Program-made: the position numbers and the translations under genes | The notes under the pieces: generated by a model | What the model was told of the DNA's origin: nothing | The model's database searches: none | Seen by the model: only the letters and a program-made list of their open reading frames with translations | NCBI GenBank assembly: GCA_029779385.1 | Contig: JAKPAQ010000301.1 | Coordinates: forward strand, 1 to 16,365 | Reading direction: 5' to 3' | Length of the DNA: 16,365 nucleotides | Source: Actinomycetes bacterium | GTDB lineage: Bacteria > Actinomycetota > Actinomycetes > Propionibacteriales > Nocardioidaceae | In this document: in pieces, positions 1 through 7,013 of the stretch | Numbering within the stretch: position 1 is the first letter of the stretch | Layout of the letters: every line of letters starts with the position of its first letter

Positions 1-1
1 C

Positions 2-643
2 CCGCTCCTGCCGGGCTATCTCTCCTACGTTTCGGGGATCTCAGTCACCGAGCTTCAGTCGGCCAACCGCGGTCGGATTCTGGCCGGCGCATTGCTGTTC
101 GTGCTGGGTTTCAGTGCCATTTTTGTGGCCGGTGGGGCGTTGTTTGGCGCGGCCGGACAAAAATTGCTTCCCTATCAGGACGAGATCGCATTAGTCGGCG
201 GAATCCTGCTGATCGTTATGGGCCTAGTTTTTATGGGCGCGTTTGGTTTCCTCCAGCGAGATATTCGGGCGCATCAGGTACCGCGTGTCGGGCTGGTCGC
301 GGCACCGTTGCTCGGCGTGCTTTTCGGGGTTGGTTGGACGCCCTGCATCGGTCCGACGCTGTCGGCGGTATTGGTCCTGGCCGGCAACGAAGCCACCGCC
401 GGCCGTGGTGCTTTGCTGGCTTTGATTTACTGTCTCGGGCTGGGTCTGCCGTTCGTTCTGGCGGCCCTTTTCCTTGGGCATTTCTTGCGCGTGAGTTCTT
501 GGGTGCGCGAGCACCAGCGCGCGGTTTCGGTATTTGGCGGTGCTCTGCTGGTGGTCACTGGGCTGCTGCTTGTGACCGGGCTTTGGGGACAGTTGGTGAT
601 TTCCTTGCAGCATTTGATCGGTGGATTTGAGGTTCCGATATGA
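2..643 (+). CDS. ccdA: CcdA/DsbD-like thiol:disulfide transporter, 5' end missing
   Basis: Integral membrane protein that carries reducing equivalents from cytoplasmic thioredoxin across the membrane, to keep the apocytochrome c CXXCH cysteines reduced for haem attachment. The reading frame is open from the first bases of the window, so the gene begins upstream. The first residues (PLLPGYLSYVSG) are the loop that directly follows the first active-site Cys-Pro in this family, so that cysteine lies just outside the window. The second redox cysteine is visible in GWTPCIGP (Cys codon 344-346). At least five hydrophobic segments follow one another, as in the six-TM CcdA fold. Its stop overlaps the resB start (ATGA), showing translational coupling. 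The thioredoxin-like partner (ResA) usually found upstream is outside the window. Family assignment is firm; the N-terminal start cannot be judged. Confidence 0.93.
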   Translation, partial: PLLPGYLSYVSGISVTELQSANRGRILAGALLFVLGFSAIFVAGGALFGAAGQKLLPYQDEIALVGGILLIVMGLVFMGAFGFLQRDIRAHQVPRVGLVAAPLLGVLFGVGWTPCIGPTLSAVLVLAGNEATAGRGALLALIYCLGLGLPFVLAALFLGHFLRVSSWVREHQRAVSVFGGALLVVTGLLLVTGLWGQLVISLQHLIGGFEVPI

Positions 644-2214
644 GTCGTTCGTCTACCGAGCGAGCCACCGAGCTGAGCTTGGTCGAAATGCTGCGGTGGG
701 GCTGGCGCCAGCTGACATCCATGCGCACCGCCTTGTTGTTGTTGCTGCTGCTGGCGGTCGCCGCCGTTCCCGGATCTTTCATTCCGCAACGAGGCGTCGA
801 TGCGCGAGCCGTCCAGACCTACTACGTGGAGCATCCGAAACTCGCTCCGGTGCTAGAAAAGATCGGCGGCTTCAGCGTCTTCAGTTCGGTCTGGTTTAGC
901 GCCATCTATTTGCTGTTGATGGTCTCGCTCGTCGGCTGCATCCTGCCGCGTATTCGCGTCTACGCCCGGGCGCTAAAGGCGAGACCGCCAAAGGCGCCAC
1001 GGAACTTTTCGCGACTGCCAGCGTCGGCCGAACTCGAGACGGACAAATCCGTCGACGAGGTCCTCACGGCGGCGCGCCGTCTGGTTGGCCGCGCCCGAAC
1101 AGACGTGGTCATTGATGGCGATGTCGGTGAACTACGGGCGGAGAAGGGCTACCTGCGCGAGGCCGGGAACCTGTTGTTCCACACCTCGATCGTTTTTGTG
1201 CTTATCGGGGTGGCGATCGGTTCGCTTTGGGGCTACCGCGGCACGGTCATCGTGGTGGAGGGTCAAGGTTTCGCGAACTCGCTCTCGCAATACGACGAGT
1301 TCAGTTCCGGGACGCTGTTCAACCCCGAAACGGACCTTTCGCCGTGGTCGCTTCGTCTGGACGACATGTCCACGAAGTTTTATGTCAAAGGATCTCAGCG
1401 CGGCGCACCCCGTGAGTTCAAGGCCACCGGAACTTTCAGCGAAGCTGGTTCGGCTAAGGATCACGACTTCAAGATTCGAGTGAACCATCCGCTTTCGGTT
1501 GGCCGGGAGCAAGTTTTTCTCGTCGGCCAAGGCTACGCGCCAGTTATTCGGGTAACCGATTCCAGCGGCGAGGTCGTCTTCGACAGCGCGGTGCCGTTCT
1601 TGCCCGCGGACGCGACGTACACGTCAACTGGGGTCGTGAAGGTTCCTGACGCCGACGGTCAGCAGCTCGGCTTCCAAGGGTTCTTTCTGCCTACCGCCTT
1701 CTCGGCAAGCGAGGACGAGGCTTCAATTTCGGTCTTTCCCGGTGCGTTGAATCCGCGGATCGGGATGAACTTGTGGGTGGGCGACCTAGGCATGGACGAC
1801 GGGAAGTCCCAGTCTGTCTATGCGCTCAACACCGACAAGATGGAAGTGGTCAAGGACGGGGACAAGAAGTTCCGCGTCGATCTGGGTCCGGGCCAGTCCC
1901 AAGCACTGCCAGGCGGCGGCAAAATCGAGTTCGTCGAACTCAAGCAGTTCGCCCGACTTCAGATCGGTCACACCCCGCTTGTCTGGCTGCCGCTGGTCGC
2001 TGTAACTGCCTCAATCCTGGGGCTGATGGGTTCGCTGCTGGTTCGCCCCAGGCGAACCTGGGTCCGAGCCCGCCGGGTCGGATCACGTACCGTGGTTGAA
2101 GTTGCCGCTCTCGATCGGGTGCCACGCGACGACTTGCCGGCAGATCTGGCCGAACTGCTCGACGGACTGCTGGCCGAGTTGGGCCCCGATAGCTATCTCA
2201 AGGAAGACTCATGA
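640..2214 (+). CDS. resB: Cytochrome c biogenesis protein ResB
   Basis: Large subunit of the System II (Ccs) cytochrome c synthase; it works with CcsB to move haem across the membrane and attach it to apocytochrome. The 524-residue product has the ResB layout: a cytoplasmic N-terminus with the typical SMRTALLLLL entry into TM1 (about residues 28-46, ending PGSFIPQR), TM2 (about 85-105), TM3 (about 176-198), a long extracytoplasmic domain (about 200-445), and a last TM (about 447-468) before a basic and acidic cytoplasmic tail. The ATG overlaps the ccdA stop by 4 nt, and the gene's own stop overlaps the ccsB ATG by 4 nt, so the three form one coupled operon. Length and topology are normal for actinobacterial ResB. 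Confidence 0.95.
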   Translation: MSRSSTERATELSLVEMLRWGWRQLTSMRTALLLLLLLAVAAVPGSFIPQRGVDARAVQTYYVEHPKLAPVLEKIGGFSVFSSVWFSAIYLLLMVSLVGCILPRIRVYARALKARPPKAPRNFSRLPASAELETDKSVDEVLTAARRLVGRARTDVVIDGDVGELRAEKGYLREAGNLLFHTSIVFVLIGVAIGSLWGYRGTVIVVEGQGFANSLSQYDEFSSGTLFNPETDLSPWSLRLDDMSTKFYVKGSQRGAPREFKATGTFSEAGSAKDHDFKIRVNHPLSVGREQVFLVGQGYAPVIRVTDSSGEVVFDSAVPFLPADATYTSTGVVKVPDADGQQLGFQGFFLPTAFSASEDEASISVFPGALNPRIGMNLWVGDLGMDDGKSQSVYALNTDKMEVVKDGDKKFRVDLGPGQSQALPGGGKIEFVELKQFARLQIGHTPLVWLPLVAVTASILGLMGSLLVRPRRTWVRARRVGSRTVVEVAALDRVPRDDLPADLAELLDGLLAELGPDSYLKEDS

Positions 2215-3155
2215 ACATCGATCAGTTGGCCCAGATTTCGAGCTACCTAGTGGGTTCGTCTTTCGCCGTCCTCAGTTTCGCTTTCGTTTGCCATGTGGCC
2301 GAGTGGGTCACGGCTCGAAAGCAAACCCCGGTCGCGGTTGCCGTCGGCGGTTCAGAGTCCACCGAAGAGGTCGAACTGGCCGAGGAACTGGCTAGTACGG
2401 CAGACCGCTACTCCGCGGTGGCAGTTTCGCTCACTGTCTTGGGCACGGGCCTGCTGATCGCTGCCAGTGTGGTGCGAGGTCTGGCGGCTCACCGAGTCCC
2501 GCTCGGCAATATGTACGAGTTCGGCGTAACCGGGACGGCTATTGCGTTGACGGTTTACCTGATCTTGGTTTGGCGCTCGCAGATCCAGTGGCTCGGCGGC
2601 TTGGTTCTTGGCGTCAGCCTGTTCGTGTTGGGCCTGTCGTTGTCCACGTATGTGCCGCCGGCGCCGCTCGTGCCCGCGTTGAACACTTTCTGGAAGTACA
2701 TCCACGTTTCGTCGATCATGGTGGCGGCCGGCATGTTCATGGTCGGCGCAGCCGCAAGCGCGCTGTACCTGATCAAGGTTCGCGCCGAGGAGCGCGGCAC
2801 GGTCGGAGCAGTGTTGTCGCGGTTCCCGTCCTCAGCCAAGATGGACCGCCTCGCGTTCCAAGTCAACGCGATCGGTTTCCCACTGTGGACTTTCGGCACG
2901 TTGATTTCCGGGCCGATTTGGGCTCATTACGCGTGGGGCCGCTACTGGGGCTGGGACCCCAAGGAAGTCTGGGCCCTGATCACCTGGATCGTCTACGCCG
3001 GCTACCTGCACGCGCGCGTTACCGCGGGCTGGAAGGGCCGCCGCGCCGCAATTGTCGCCCTCGTCGGCTTCGCCACCTTCATCTTCAGTTATTACATCGT
3101 GAACCTGATGGCCTCGGAGTTCGGCATCTTCAGCCAGCACACCTACGCCAAGTAG
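2211..3155 (+). CDS. ccsB: Cytochrome c biogenesis protein CcsB/CcsA (haem-handling subunit)
   Basis: Polytopic partner of ResB in System II cytochrome c maturation. The 314-residue protein carries the diagnostic tryptophan-rich haem-binding motif near its C-terminus (WGRYWGWDPKEVW), preceded by a conserved His (WAHYAW). Other candidate axial-ligand histidines occur in AAHRVPLGNMYEF and KYIHVSS. About eight hydrophobic helices are visible, matching the family. It follows resB with an ATGA overlap and is the last gene before a strong terminator. In actinobacterial naming this is ccsB, while CcsA is the broader family name. The C-terminus (FSQHTYAK) is intact. Confidence 0.95.
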   Translation: MNIDQLAQISSYLVGSSFAVLSFAFVCHVAEWVTARKQTPVAVAVGGSESTEEVELAEELASTADRYSAVAVSLTVLGTGLLIAASVVRGLAAHRVPLGNMYEFGVTGTAIALTVYLILVWRSQIQWLGGLVLGVSLFVLGLSLSTYVPPAPLVPALNTFWKYIHVSSIMVAAGMFMVGAAASALYLIKVRAEERGTVGAVLSRFPSSAKMDRLAFQVNAIGFPLWTFGTLISGPIWAHYAWGRYWGWDPKEVWALITWIVYAGYLHARVTAGWKGRRAAIVALVGFATFIFSYYIVNLMASEFGIFSQHTYAK

Positions 3156-3203
3156 CTTTCGAGGTTCGTGGGCCTGCCGGACGTTGACAGGTCGCACAAC
3201 ACG

Positions 3204-3255
3204 CAGAAATGGCTGAGCAGCATCTTCGCGATGCTGCTCAGCCATTTCTGTTTTT
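3204..3255 (+). terminator. Intrinsic terminator of the ccdA-resB-ccsB operon
   Basis: A perfect inverted repeat with 21-bp arms (3204-3224 and 3230-3250), a 5-nt loop (TTCGC), and a run of five T right after the stem (3251-3255). It sits about 50 nt after the ccsB stop. The gene beyond it is on the opposite strand and ends at 3266, so the hairpin lies between convergent genes. On the minus strand no T-run follows the stem, so it looks like a one-direction terminator, although the hairpin could still protect or end both transcripts. Confidence 0.9.
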
Positions 3256-3265
3256 GCGTTCTCGG

Positions 3266-4375
3266 TCAGGTCGGATTCTTGAGGTGGGCCTTGAACTCAC
3301 GTTTGAGGATCGTTACGAGTTCCTCGATTTGGTCTTTGCCGAGCCAGTCAGATGCCTTCGGGTCGCTCATGGAACTGAACTCGCTCACGGGGATGCGCTC
3401 GACCTTGGCGCCCTTGGCGCTGTGGAATTGCAAGCCGTCGTTCGGGAACGCCTCAAGGTTCTTTCCGCTGCGCCCAGCCGAGATGTAGAACCGCGGCCAG
3501 TCCTCGTCCGACTGCGTCATCAGGAAAATGCCTTGGCCTCTTCCTTGGGTACGCCGGACGCGGGCGATTCCCGAACTGACGATGTCGGCTGCAGCCGCCG
3601 CGACCGTGTTGGGCGTGTTGTCGGTATTGGGCTGGGTCAGGCGAGCGAACAGCTGCTCGATGAGCTTTTGGGCGTTCTCGTTGGGTTGATGCTGGAGGTC
3701 GGTCGGCGAATAGCCGGACTCCTTCTTTGGTGCTTTACGTTCCTTGTGCCACCACTGCCACCACCTGACTCTCTTCAACGTGCCCGAACGATCTCTGTGC
3801 CAGGTGGAGTTGGCAACCCGGTAGCGCAGCGATTCGACCCGACGGGGGTTTTCAGTATGAACGTCCGAAATCAGGTTCCTTTGTTCGACTTGATCGTTTT
3901 CGTCACGGATCGACACGCGAAAGCAGCTATTCGATCCGTCTACTGGCCGCGGCTCCTCCCAGATGATTCCACGATCGTTCTTGTCGTCCCTATATAGGAA
4001 ATGCACGCCGGGCGGGATCAACTTGAATCTCCGTCGTTCGGGTTCGCTGCGCTTAGACTCCGCGTCCGCGCCGCGATTTTCCACCTTTTCGCTCCTCCTT
4101 GTGGTGTTGGAGTCCTCTTGCGTTGTCGCCACATCTACGTCGTAAAGCACTTCATCTGTGTTGTTGACAAAGACGACACCGCGGTAGTTATCGTCAGGCG
4201 GTGCTTGGTCACCCTCAATTGCGGACGCCACTGCCCAAGCGACGACCTTGCCAGCGGCATCTTTCCGCTCCTTGCGGTCCTGCTTCTTGGCTAGATATAC
4301 CGCGTAAATTAGAGAGGCTGCTGCTACAAAGCCAGCGCACACGTTTGCGATGCTGACTGCTTTCTGTAAGTCCAT
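3266..4375 (-). CDS. Unrecognised membrane-anchored protein, second gene of a two-gene accessory unit
   Basis: I do not recognise this 369-residue family. An N-terminal hydrophobic segment (about residues 7-29) is followed at once by a strongly basic and acidic stretch (KKQDRKERKD), which suggests a single TM anchor with the rest in the cytoplasm. Residues about 60-190 look like a beta-rich domain (VVFVNNTDEVLYDVDV, then PPGVHFLYRDDK). A tryptophan-rich basic patch (RVRWWQWWHK, about 204-213) precedes a linker and a C-terminal domain (about 270-369) that contains DWPRFYISAGR and a Lys-rich final helix. The ATG lies 2 nt after the stop of the gene upstream, with a GGGAG sequence a few bases before it, so the two are co-transcribed. 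It is flanked by other accessory genes, and a defence or stress role is inference only. The overlapping plus-strand open frame (3209-3997) is a shadow. Confidence 0.75.
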   Translation of the reverse strand: MDLQKAVSIANVCAGFVAAASLIYAVYLAKKQDRKERKDAAGKVVAWAVASAIEGDQAPPDDNYRGVVFVNNTDEVLYDVDVATTQEDSNTTRRSEKVENRGADAESKRSEPERRRFKLIPPGVHFLYRDDKNDRGIIWEEPRPVDGSNSCFRVSIRDENDQVEQRNLISDVHTENPRRVESLRYRVANSTWHRDRSGTLKRVRWWQWWHKERKAPKKESGYSPTDLQHQPNENAQKLIEQLFARLTQPNTDNTPNTVAAAAADIVSSGIARVRRTQGRGQGIFLMTQSDEDWPRFYISAGRSGKNLEAFPNDGLQFHSAKGAKVERIPVSEFSSMSDPKASDWLGKDQIEELVTILKREFKAHLKNPT

Positions 4376-4377
4376 GA

Positions 4378-5058
4378 CTAGTTCGCTCCCAACTCTTGGG
4401 GGATTCCGGGTGCCGGGTGTTGTTCGACCAGCCTCTTCACTTCGGCGCGGTAGTCGTCCTTGCGCAACTGCTGGGCCGAGTAGTGAGTCAGTTTCGCCAC
4501 TCGATATTGCGAGCCAAATCGATCTCGTACGACCTTCTCTGCATCGTTTCCGATTGCGATCAGGAGCGGGTCCCGCGCACCGAGGACCGTCAGCTCGGCA
4601 GAGATCTGATCAGCCATCAACTGATCGAGCGACTCTCGTTCTGTGGCCCCAAGCGAATCGAGATGGCCCTTGAGTTCGGCGGCCGTCTTTGTCGCCATGC
4701 CTTTGTAGAAGTCGGTCATATAGGCGCCCCACAGCCAGGTGTCCTCGACCGCTTCGGCGAGCATGTAATCGCGGGCTCCGGAGTGGAACATATGCCACTC
4801 AGGTAGCGCGTCGGCGCGCTCGGCGCCACCGTCATTTAGCGCGATAAATACCGCGTCGGCGTGGATAACGTCGCCTAAGAAGCCGTAGTGGAGGATGGAA
4901 GTATCCCTCGACCACGAAGTGTTTTCCTTGCCCTCTCGCGAGGCCCATACGGCCCAGCTGGAAGTCTGCGCGACGCGTAGATTTGCCGTGGGTGTGCCGG
5001 TCGAGTTGAGTATTGGCATCTGCGTGAGCTGGTCAAAAGCTGCCTTGGAGACTTTCAT
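4378..5058 (-). CDS. Unrecognised protein with a possible uracil-DNA-glycosylase-like fold, first gene of the accessory unit
   Basis: A product of 226 residues from the ATG at 5058. Alternative in-frame starts are ATG 5100 (240 aa) and TTG 5187 (269 aa). I prefer 5058 because a TAATCT -10-like hexamer (5071-5066) lies 7 nt before it, as at other starts in this window. The layout is suggestive of the UDG superfamily: a strand plus loop VFIALNDGG (residues 70-78), a helix with RDYMLAEA, a strand WGAYMTDFYKG (110-120), a strand LLIAIGNDA (165-173), then VAKLTHYS (187-194), where UDGs have their His-Pro-Ser-type motif. The first catalytic loop lacks the usual acidic residue or Asn-Pro signature, so enzyme activity is doubtful. 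It may be a divergent glycosylase or a non-catalytic nucleic-acid binder. Its stop is 2 nt from the downstream ATG. Confidence 0.6.
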   Translation of the reverse strand: MKVSKAAFDQLTQMPILNSTGTPTANLRVAQTSSWAVWASREGKENTSWSRDTSILHYGFLGDVIHADAVFIALNDGGAERADALPEWHMFHSGARDYMLAEAVEDTWLWGAYMTDFYKGMATKTAAELKGHLDSLGATERESLDQLMADQISAELTVLGARDPLLIAIGNDAEKVVRDRFGSQYRVAKLTHYSAQQLRKDDYRAEVKRLVEQHPAPGIPQELGAN

Positions 5059-5065
5059 GCGGGCC

Positions 5066-5071
5066 AGATTA
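5066..5071 (-). promoter_or_regulatory. Candidate -10 element for the accessory two-gene unit
   Basis: On the minus strand TAATCT lies 7 nt before the ATG at 5058, inside an AT-rich patch (GATAAATAAT, 5077-5068) that stands out in GC-rich surroundings. The spacing would place transcription start at or next to the ATG (leaderless). No good -35 is seen 16-18 bp upstream, so an activator binding the nearby 10-bp repeats is possible. Confidence 0.35.
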
Positions 5072-5110
5072 TTTATCGAGTTCGGCGGGCGGGCGGCCAT
5101 TTGGCGTTGG

Positions 5111-5150
5111 CGGACAAGTTCGGACAAACTCGGACAACTTCGGACTGTCC
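5111..5150. repeat. Four 10-bp direct repeats (consensus CGGACAAnTT)
   Basis: CGGAC recurs at 5111, 5121, 5131 and 5141, exactly 10 bp apart. Three units read CGGACAAGTT, CGGACAAACT and CGGACAACTT; the fourth, CGGACTGTCC, turns into a short palindrome (CGGAC-T-GTCCG, 5141-5151). One-turn spacing puts every copy on the same face of the helix, typical of arrayed protein-binding sites. The array lies about 55-95 bp upstream of the preferred start of the UDG-like gene, which suggests an operator or activator array. It would be coding only if the long TTG start at 5187 were used. Confidence 0.6.
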
Positions 5151-5183
5151 GGACCACTGCATTGCAGGCCGCGGGACCGGCCG

Positions 5184-5303
5184 TCAACGCACAGAACGGA
5201 TCTGCTGCCCGTCGAGTTGTGCTTCGTATTCGCGGGCTGACTCCATGATTTCCGCATCAGTCACGAAGCTGTCCCACTCCCTCAGGTGCGGGCGTCGACT
5301 GAT
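5184..5303 (-). pseudogene. Short open remnant upstream of the accessory unit
   Basis: A 39-residue minus-strand open stretch with protein-like composition (PHLREWDSFVTDAEIMESAR, then a short tail ending IRSVR), opening just after a TGA and without a good start codon before an internal GTG. A second protein-like stretch in another frame just upstream (LRAIGRCLFAQGGRNLVVFE, ending at 5282) would join it with a frameshift. Together they look like the decayed end of a gene, family unknown. Its stop overlaps a TTG (TTGA at 5187-5184) that opens the longest form of the UDG-like frame. It could also be chance. Confidence 0.25.
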
Positions 5304-5416
5304 TCAAATACCACCAGATTGCGACCACCCTGGGCGAAAAGGCAGCGGCCTATGGCTCTCAAGTTCGCCAGATGGAATCTTCAAGCGTTCCAGTTGTCAC
5401 CACAGCCACGCTTTGC
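5304..5416. other. Rest of the gap between abiEii and the accessory unit, no intact gene
   Basis: Together with 5184-5303 this gap is over 300 nt long when the UDG-like gene starts at 5058. All six frames are broken by stops. Only the out-of-frame protein-like fragments described for the remnant are seen, with no hairpin terminator after abiEii and no tRNA-like structure. Confidence 0.5.
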
Positions 5417-6250
5417 TCACGTTGCCGACATCGCGATCCTGGCTATGAAGTCGTTACCCCAGTCGACTGCGGAGTCTACGTCTGCCAGGACGGTCAGGTC
5501 TCGCGCTGCCGCCGCGTACAGCGCATCCCACTCAACATCGGGCACGATCGTAGGTGGCCACGACTGCTGCTTGCGGTAATTGAATAGTCGCTCACAAGTG
5601 AGTCGAACCTGGGCAAGGTCGAGCTGCTCGCCCTTATCCAAGAGTTGCAGGTCGACCAGGTCGCGGGCGCGGTCGCTGCTCGGCGCGGACGCGGCGTGAA
5701 GTTTCTGAGCGATCTGGTGGTCGGCTCGCATCACCGGGACGGCGCGCGGCACCGGAAGCCCTACTTCGGTGAACAGCTCGACGAGGTCTGGGGCCAATCG
5801 CAACTCGGCCCCAGCTGCATCGTCGACCTCGTTGTGCCCGAGCTCGAACGTGACGGTTCGCCACGGGCGGCTCTGGTAGTCCAACTTCACGTCGAACGGC
5901 CTCATGACGTAAGCGCTTGGAACTGCGGAGGGGCGCGGAGCTCTTCTTTGGACCAGGCGACCCGCGAATCCTCCCCAGCCGACTCGCAGGGCTGCCTCGA
6001 AATTGTCGCAGAACTCATCGATTGGCTTGATTCGAGCGGCGTCTACGTCACGGGTGAACCTACTTTCGGCACGCCCGTAACGCAGGGCCATCGCCATGCC
6101 GCCCTTGATCGCGCCTTCGGGCAGCATCTGGCTAACGACGACCATCGCCATCGTGATCTGCCGCTGAAGCGCTAATCCATCGTCCGGCTCAAGATTTCTA
6201 ATCCGCTGCTCCAGCGACTTTAGGTTCGGCGGCGGAGTCGGGTAGGCCAT
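5417..6250 (-). CDS. abiEii: AbiEii-family nucleotidyltransferase toxin
   Basis: Toxin of a type IV toxin–antitoxin and abortive-infection pair. The family is a DNA polymerase beta-like nucleotidyltransferase that uses nucleotides to inactivate a cellular target; some mycobacterial members modify tRNA acceptor ends. The 277-residue product has the family motifs in order: GG (50-51) with MALRYGR and SRFTRDVD (63-70), where the two acidic residues bind metal; an AQKLHA motif (about 181-186) with the conserved Lys; and DRARDLVDLQLL (193-204). It starts inside the abiEi stop (TGATG, 1-nt overlap), so toxin translation is coupled to its antitoxin. Length and key residues are intact, so it is predicted functional. 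The target is unknown. No terminator is seen after it. Confidence 0.88.
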   Translation of the reverse strand: MAYPTPPPNLKSLEQRIRNLEPDDGLALQRQITMAMVVVSQMLPEGAIKGGMAMALRYGRAESRFTRDVDAARIKPIDEFCDNFEAALRVGWGGFAGRLVQRRAPRPSAVPSAYVMRPFDVKLDYQSRPWRTVTFELGHNEVDDAAGAELRLAPDLVELFTEVGLPVPRAVPVMRADHQIAQKLHAASAPSSDRARDLVDLQLLDKGEQLDLAQVRLTCERLFNYRKQQSWPPTIVPDVEWDALYAAAARDLTVLADVDSAVDWGNDFIARIAMSAT

Positions 6251-6825
6251 CAGGCGGTCCTCGCTTGCGAGCCGACAGCAGGGCGGCGAAGCTCCCGCAG
6301 GACCTTCGCGTGTTCGGCGCGGGTCAATAGGCCCTCCCTGCGTGCCTCTCTAGCGGCATCCAATAGTCGGCTCCGTTCAATCTGGCCGCGACAATCGAGG
6401 ATCGCCTCGGCCACCGTCATCGCCAGCAGGCCCTGGTATCGAGTGAGCGCAGGCAGTTCCCCTGCTTGCACGGTGAGTTCCATGAACCCAGGGAGCTTTG
6501 CTCGCGTCCTTTTCGGGGAAACCACCCAAACGCGTCGCGGATTGACGTCCGCTAGGCCGAATAGTGCAAGCACTGAGTGGCCTCGCAGATACGAGCCCTC
6601 GCCAGCACGCAGTAGAGCCTCGGCGAACTGATCAAACGCCGAAGCGGGCGCATCCGGCACGCGGTAGATCCCGTAAGCAACGTTGATCAGCGCACCGCGG
6701 CCGGCAAGTTTGCGCAATTCGACTGCCGGAACGCCGAATTCCACTGCCTGCTTGGTGGTGATGAAGCCGTACTCTCCCAGCGCAATCTCGCGCACTAGGT
6801 CTCGATACTTCACCTCGGCGCCCAT
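6250..6825 (-). CDS. abiEi: AbiEi-family antitoxin and transcriptional regulator
   Basis: Antitoxin partner of AbiEii and probable autorepressor. The 191-residue protein has an N-terminal winged-helix region (about residues 5-55, with GFITTKQAVEFGVPAVELRK as the helix-turn-helix part, then the wing AYGIYRVP), followed by the AbiEi C-terminal domain (LRGHSVLALFGLADVNP, a basic segment SPKRTRAKLPG, and a helical tail). I chose the ATG at 6825, although the frame stays open upstream, because it starts at the winged helix and lies 6 nt after a -10-like hexamer inside a perfect palindrome. Known AbiEi proteins bind inverted repeats in their own promoter, which fits. It is directly coupled to abiEii. 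Confidence 0.86.
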   Translation of the reverse strand: MGAEVKYRDLVREIALGEYGFITTKQAVEFGVPAVELRKLAGRGALINVAYGIYRVPDAPASAFDQFAEALLRAGEGSYLRGHSVLALFGLADVNPRRVWVVSPKRTRAKLPGFMELTVQAGELPALTRYQGLLAMTVAEAILDCRGQIERSRLLDAAREARREGLLTRAEHAKVLRELRRPAVGSQARTA

Positions 6826-6861
6826 GGCACAACCGTACCAAAAGCGGTACGGTTGTGCCAG
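6825..6861 (-). promoter_or_regulatory. Palindromic operator and leaderless promoter of abiEi-abiEii
   Basis: A perfect inverted repeat of 15-bp arms (6825-6839 and 6846-6860; arm TGGCACAACCGTACC) with a 6-nt spacer. Reading the minus strand, a -35-like CTGGCA (6861-6856) is followed after 18 bp by TACGGT (6837-6832) and after 6 more nt by the ATG. The palindrome therefore covers the whole promoter, from -35 to the start codon, and a bound AbiEi dimer would block RNA polymerase. If transcription started further upstream, the same repeat would fold into a hairpin reaching the start codon. Confidence 0.8.
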
Positions 6862-7013
6862 AGGTTGAATCTGGGTTCCGCCGTTCGGACGGAGGCCGCG
6901 CTGAACGCACGCGGGCCACTGGTCGACCCTCGCCTTTCGACCAATTCCCACCGAGTCGAGCGCACTTGGTAAATCGGGAGATCGGCGAGCAACCCCCGTC
7001 ACCGCACCAATCC

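Noticed and set aside
3209..3997. Plus-strand open frame of 262 codons
   Set aside because: It starts inside the terminator hairpin, has no ribosome binding site, and lies opposite the better supported 369-residue gene, which has a TM segment and an operon partner.
5111..5150. CRISPR array
   Set aside because: Repeats are only 10 bp with no spacers and no cas genes are nearby.
6919..6945. Inverted repeat TGGTCGA / TCGACCA with a spacer of about 10 nt between abiEi and the PLDc_N gene
   Set aside because: Arms are short, there is no T-run, and it does not line up with any start codon or promoter, so chance is likely.
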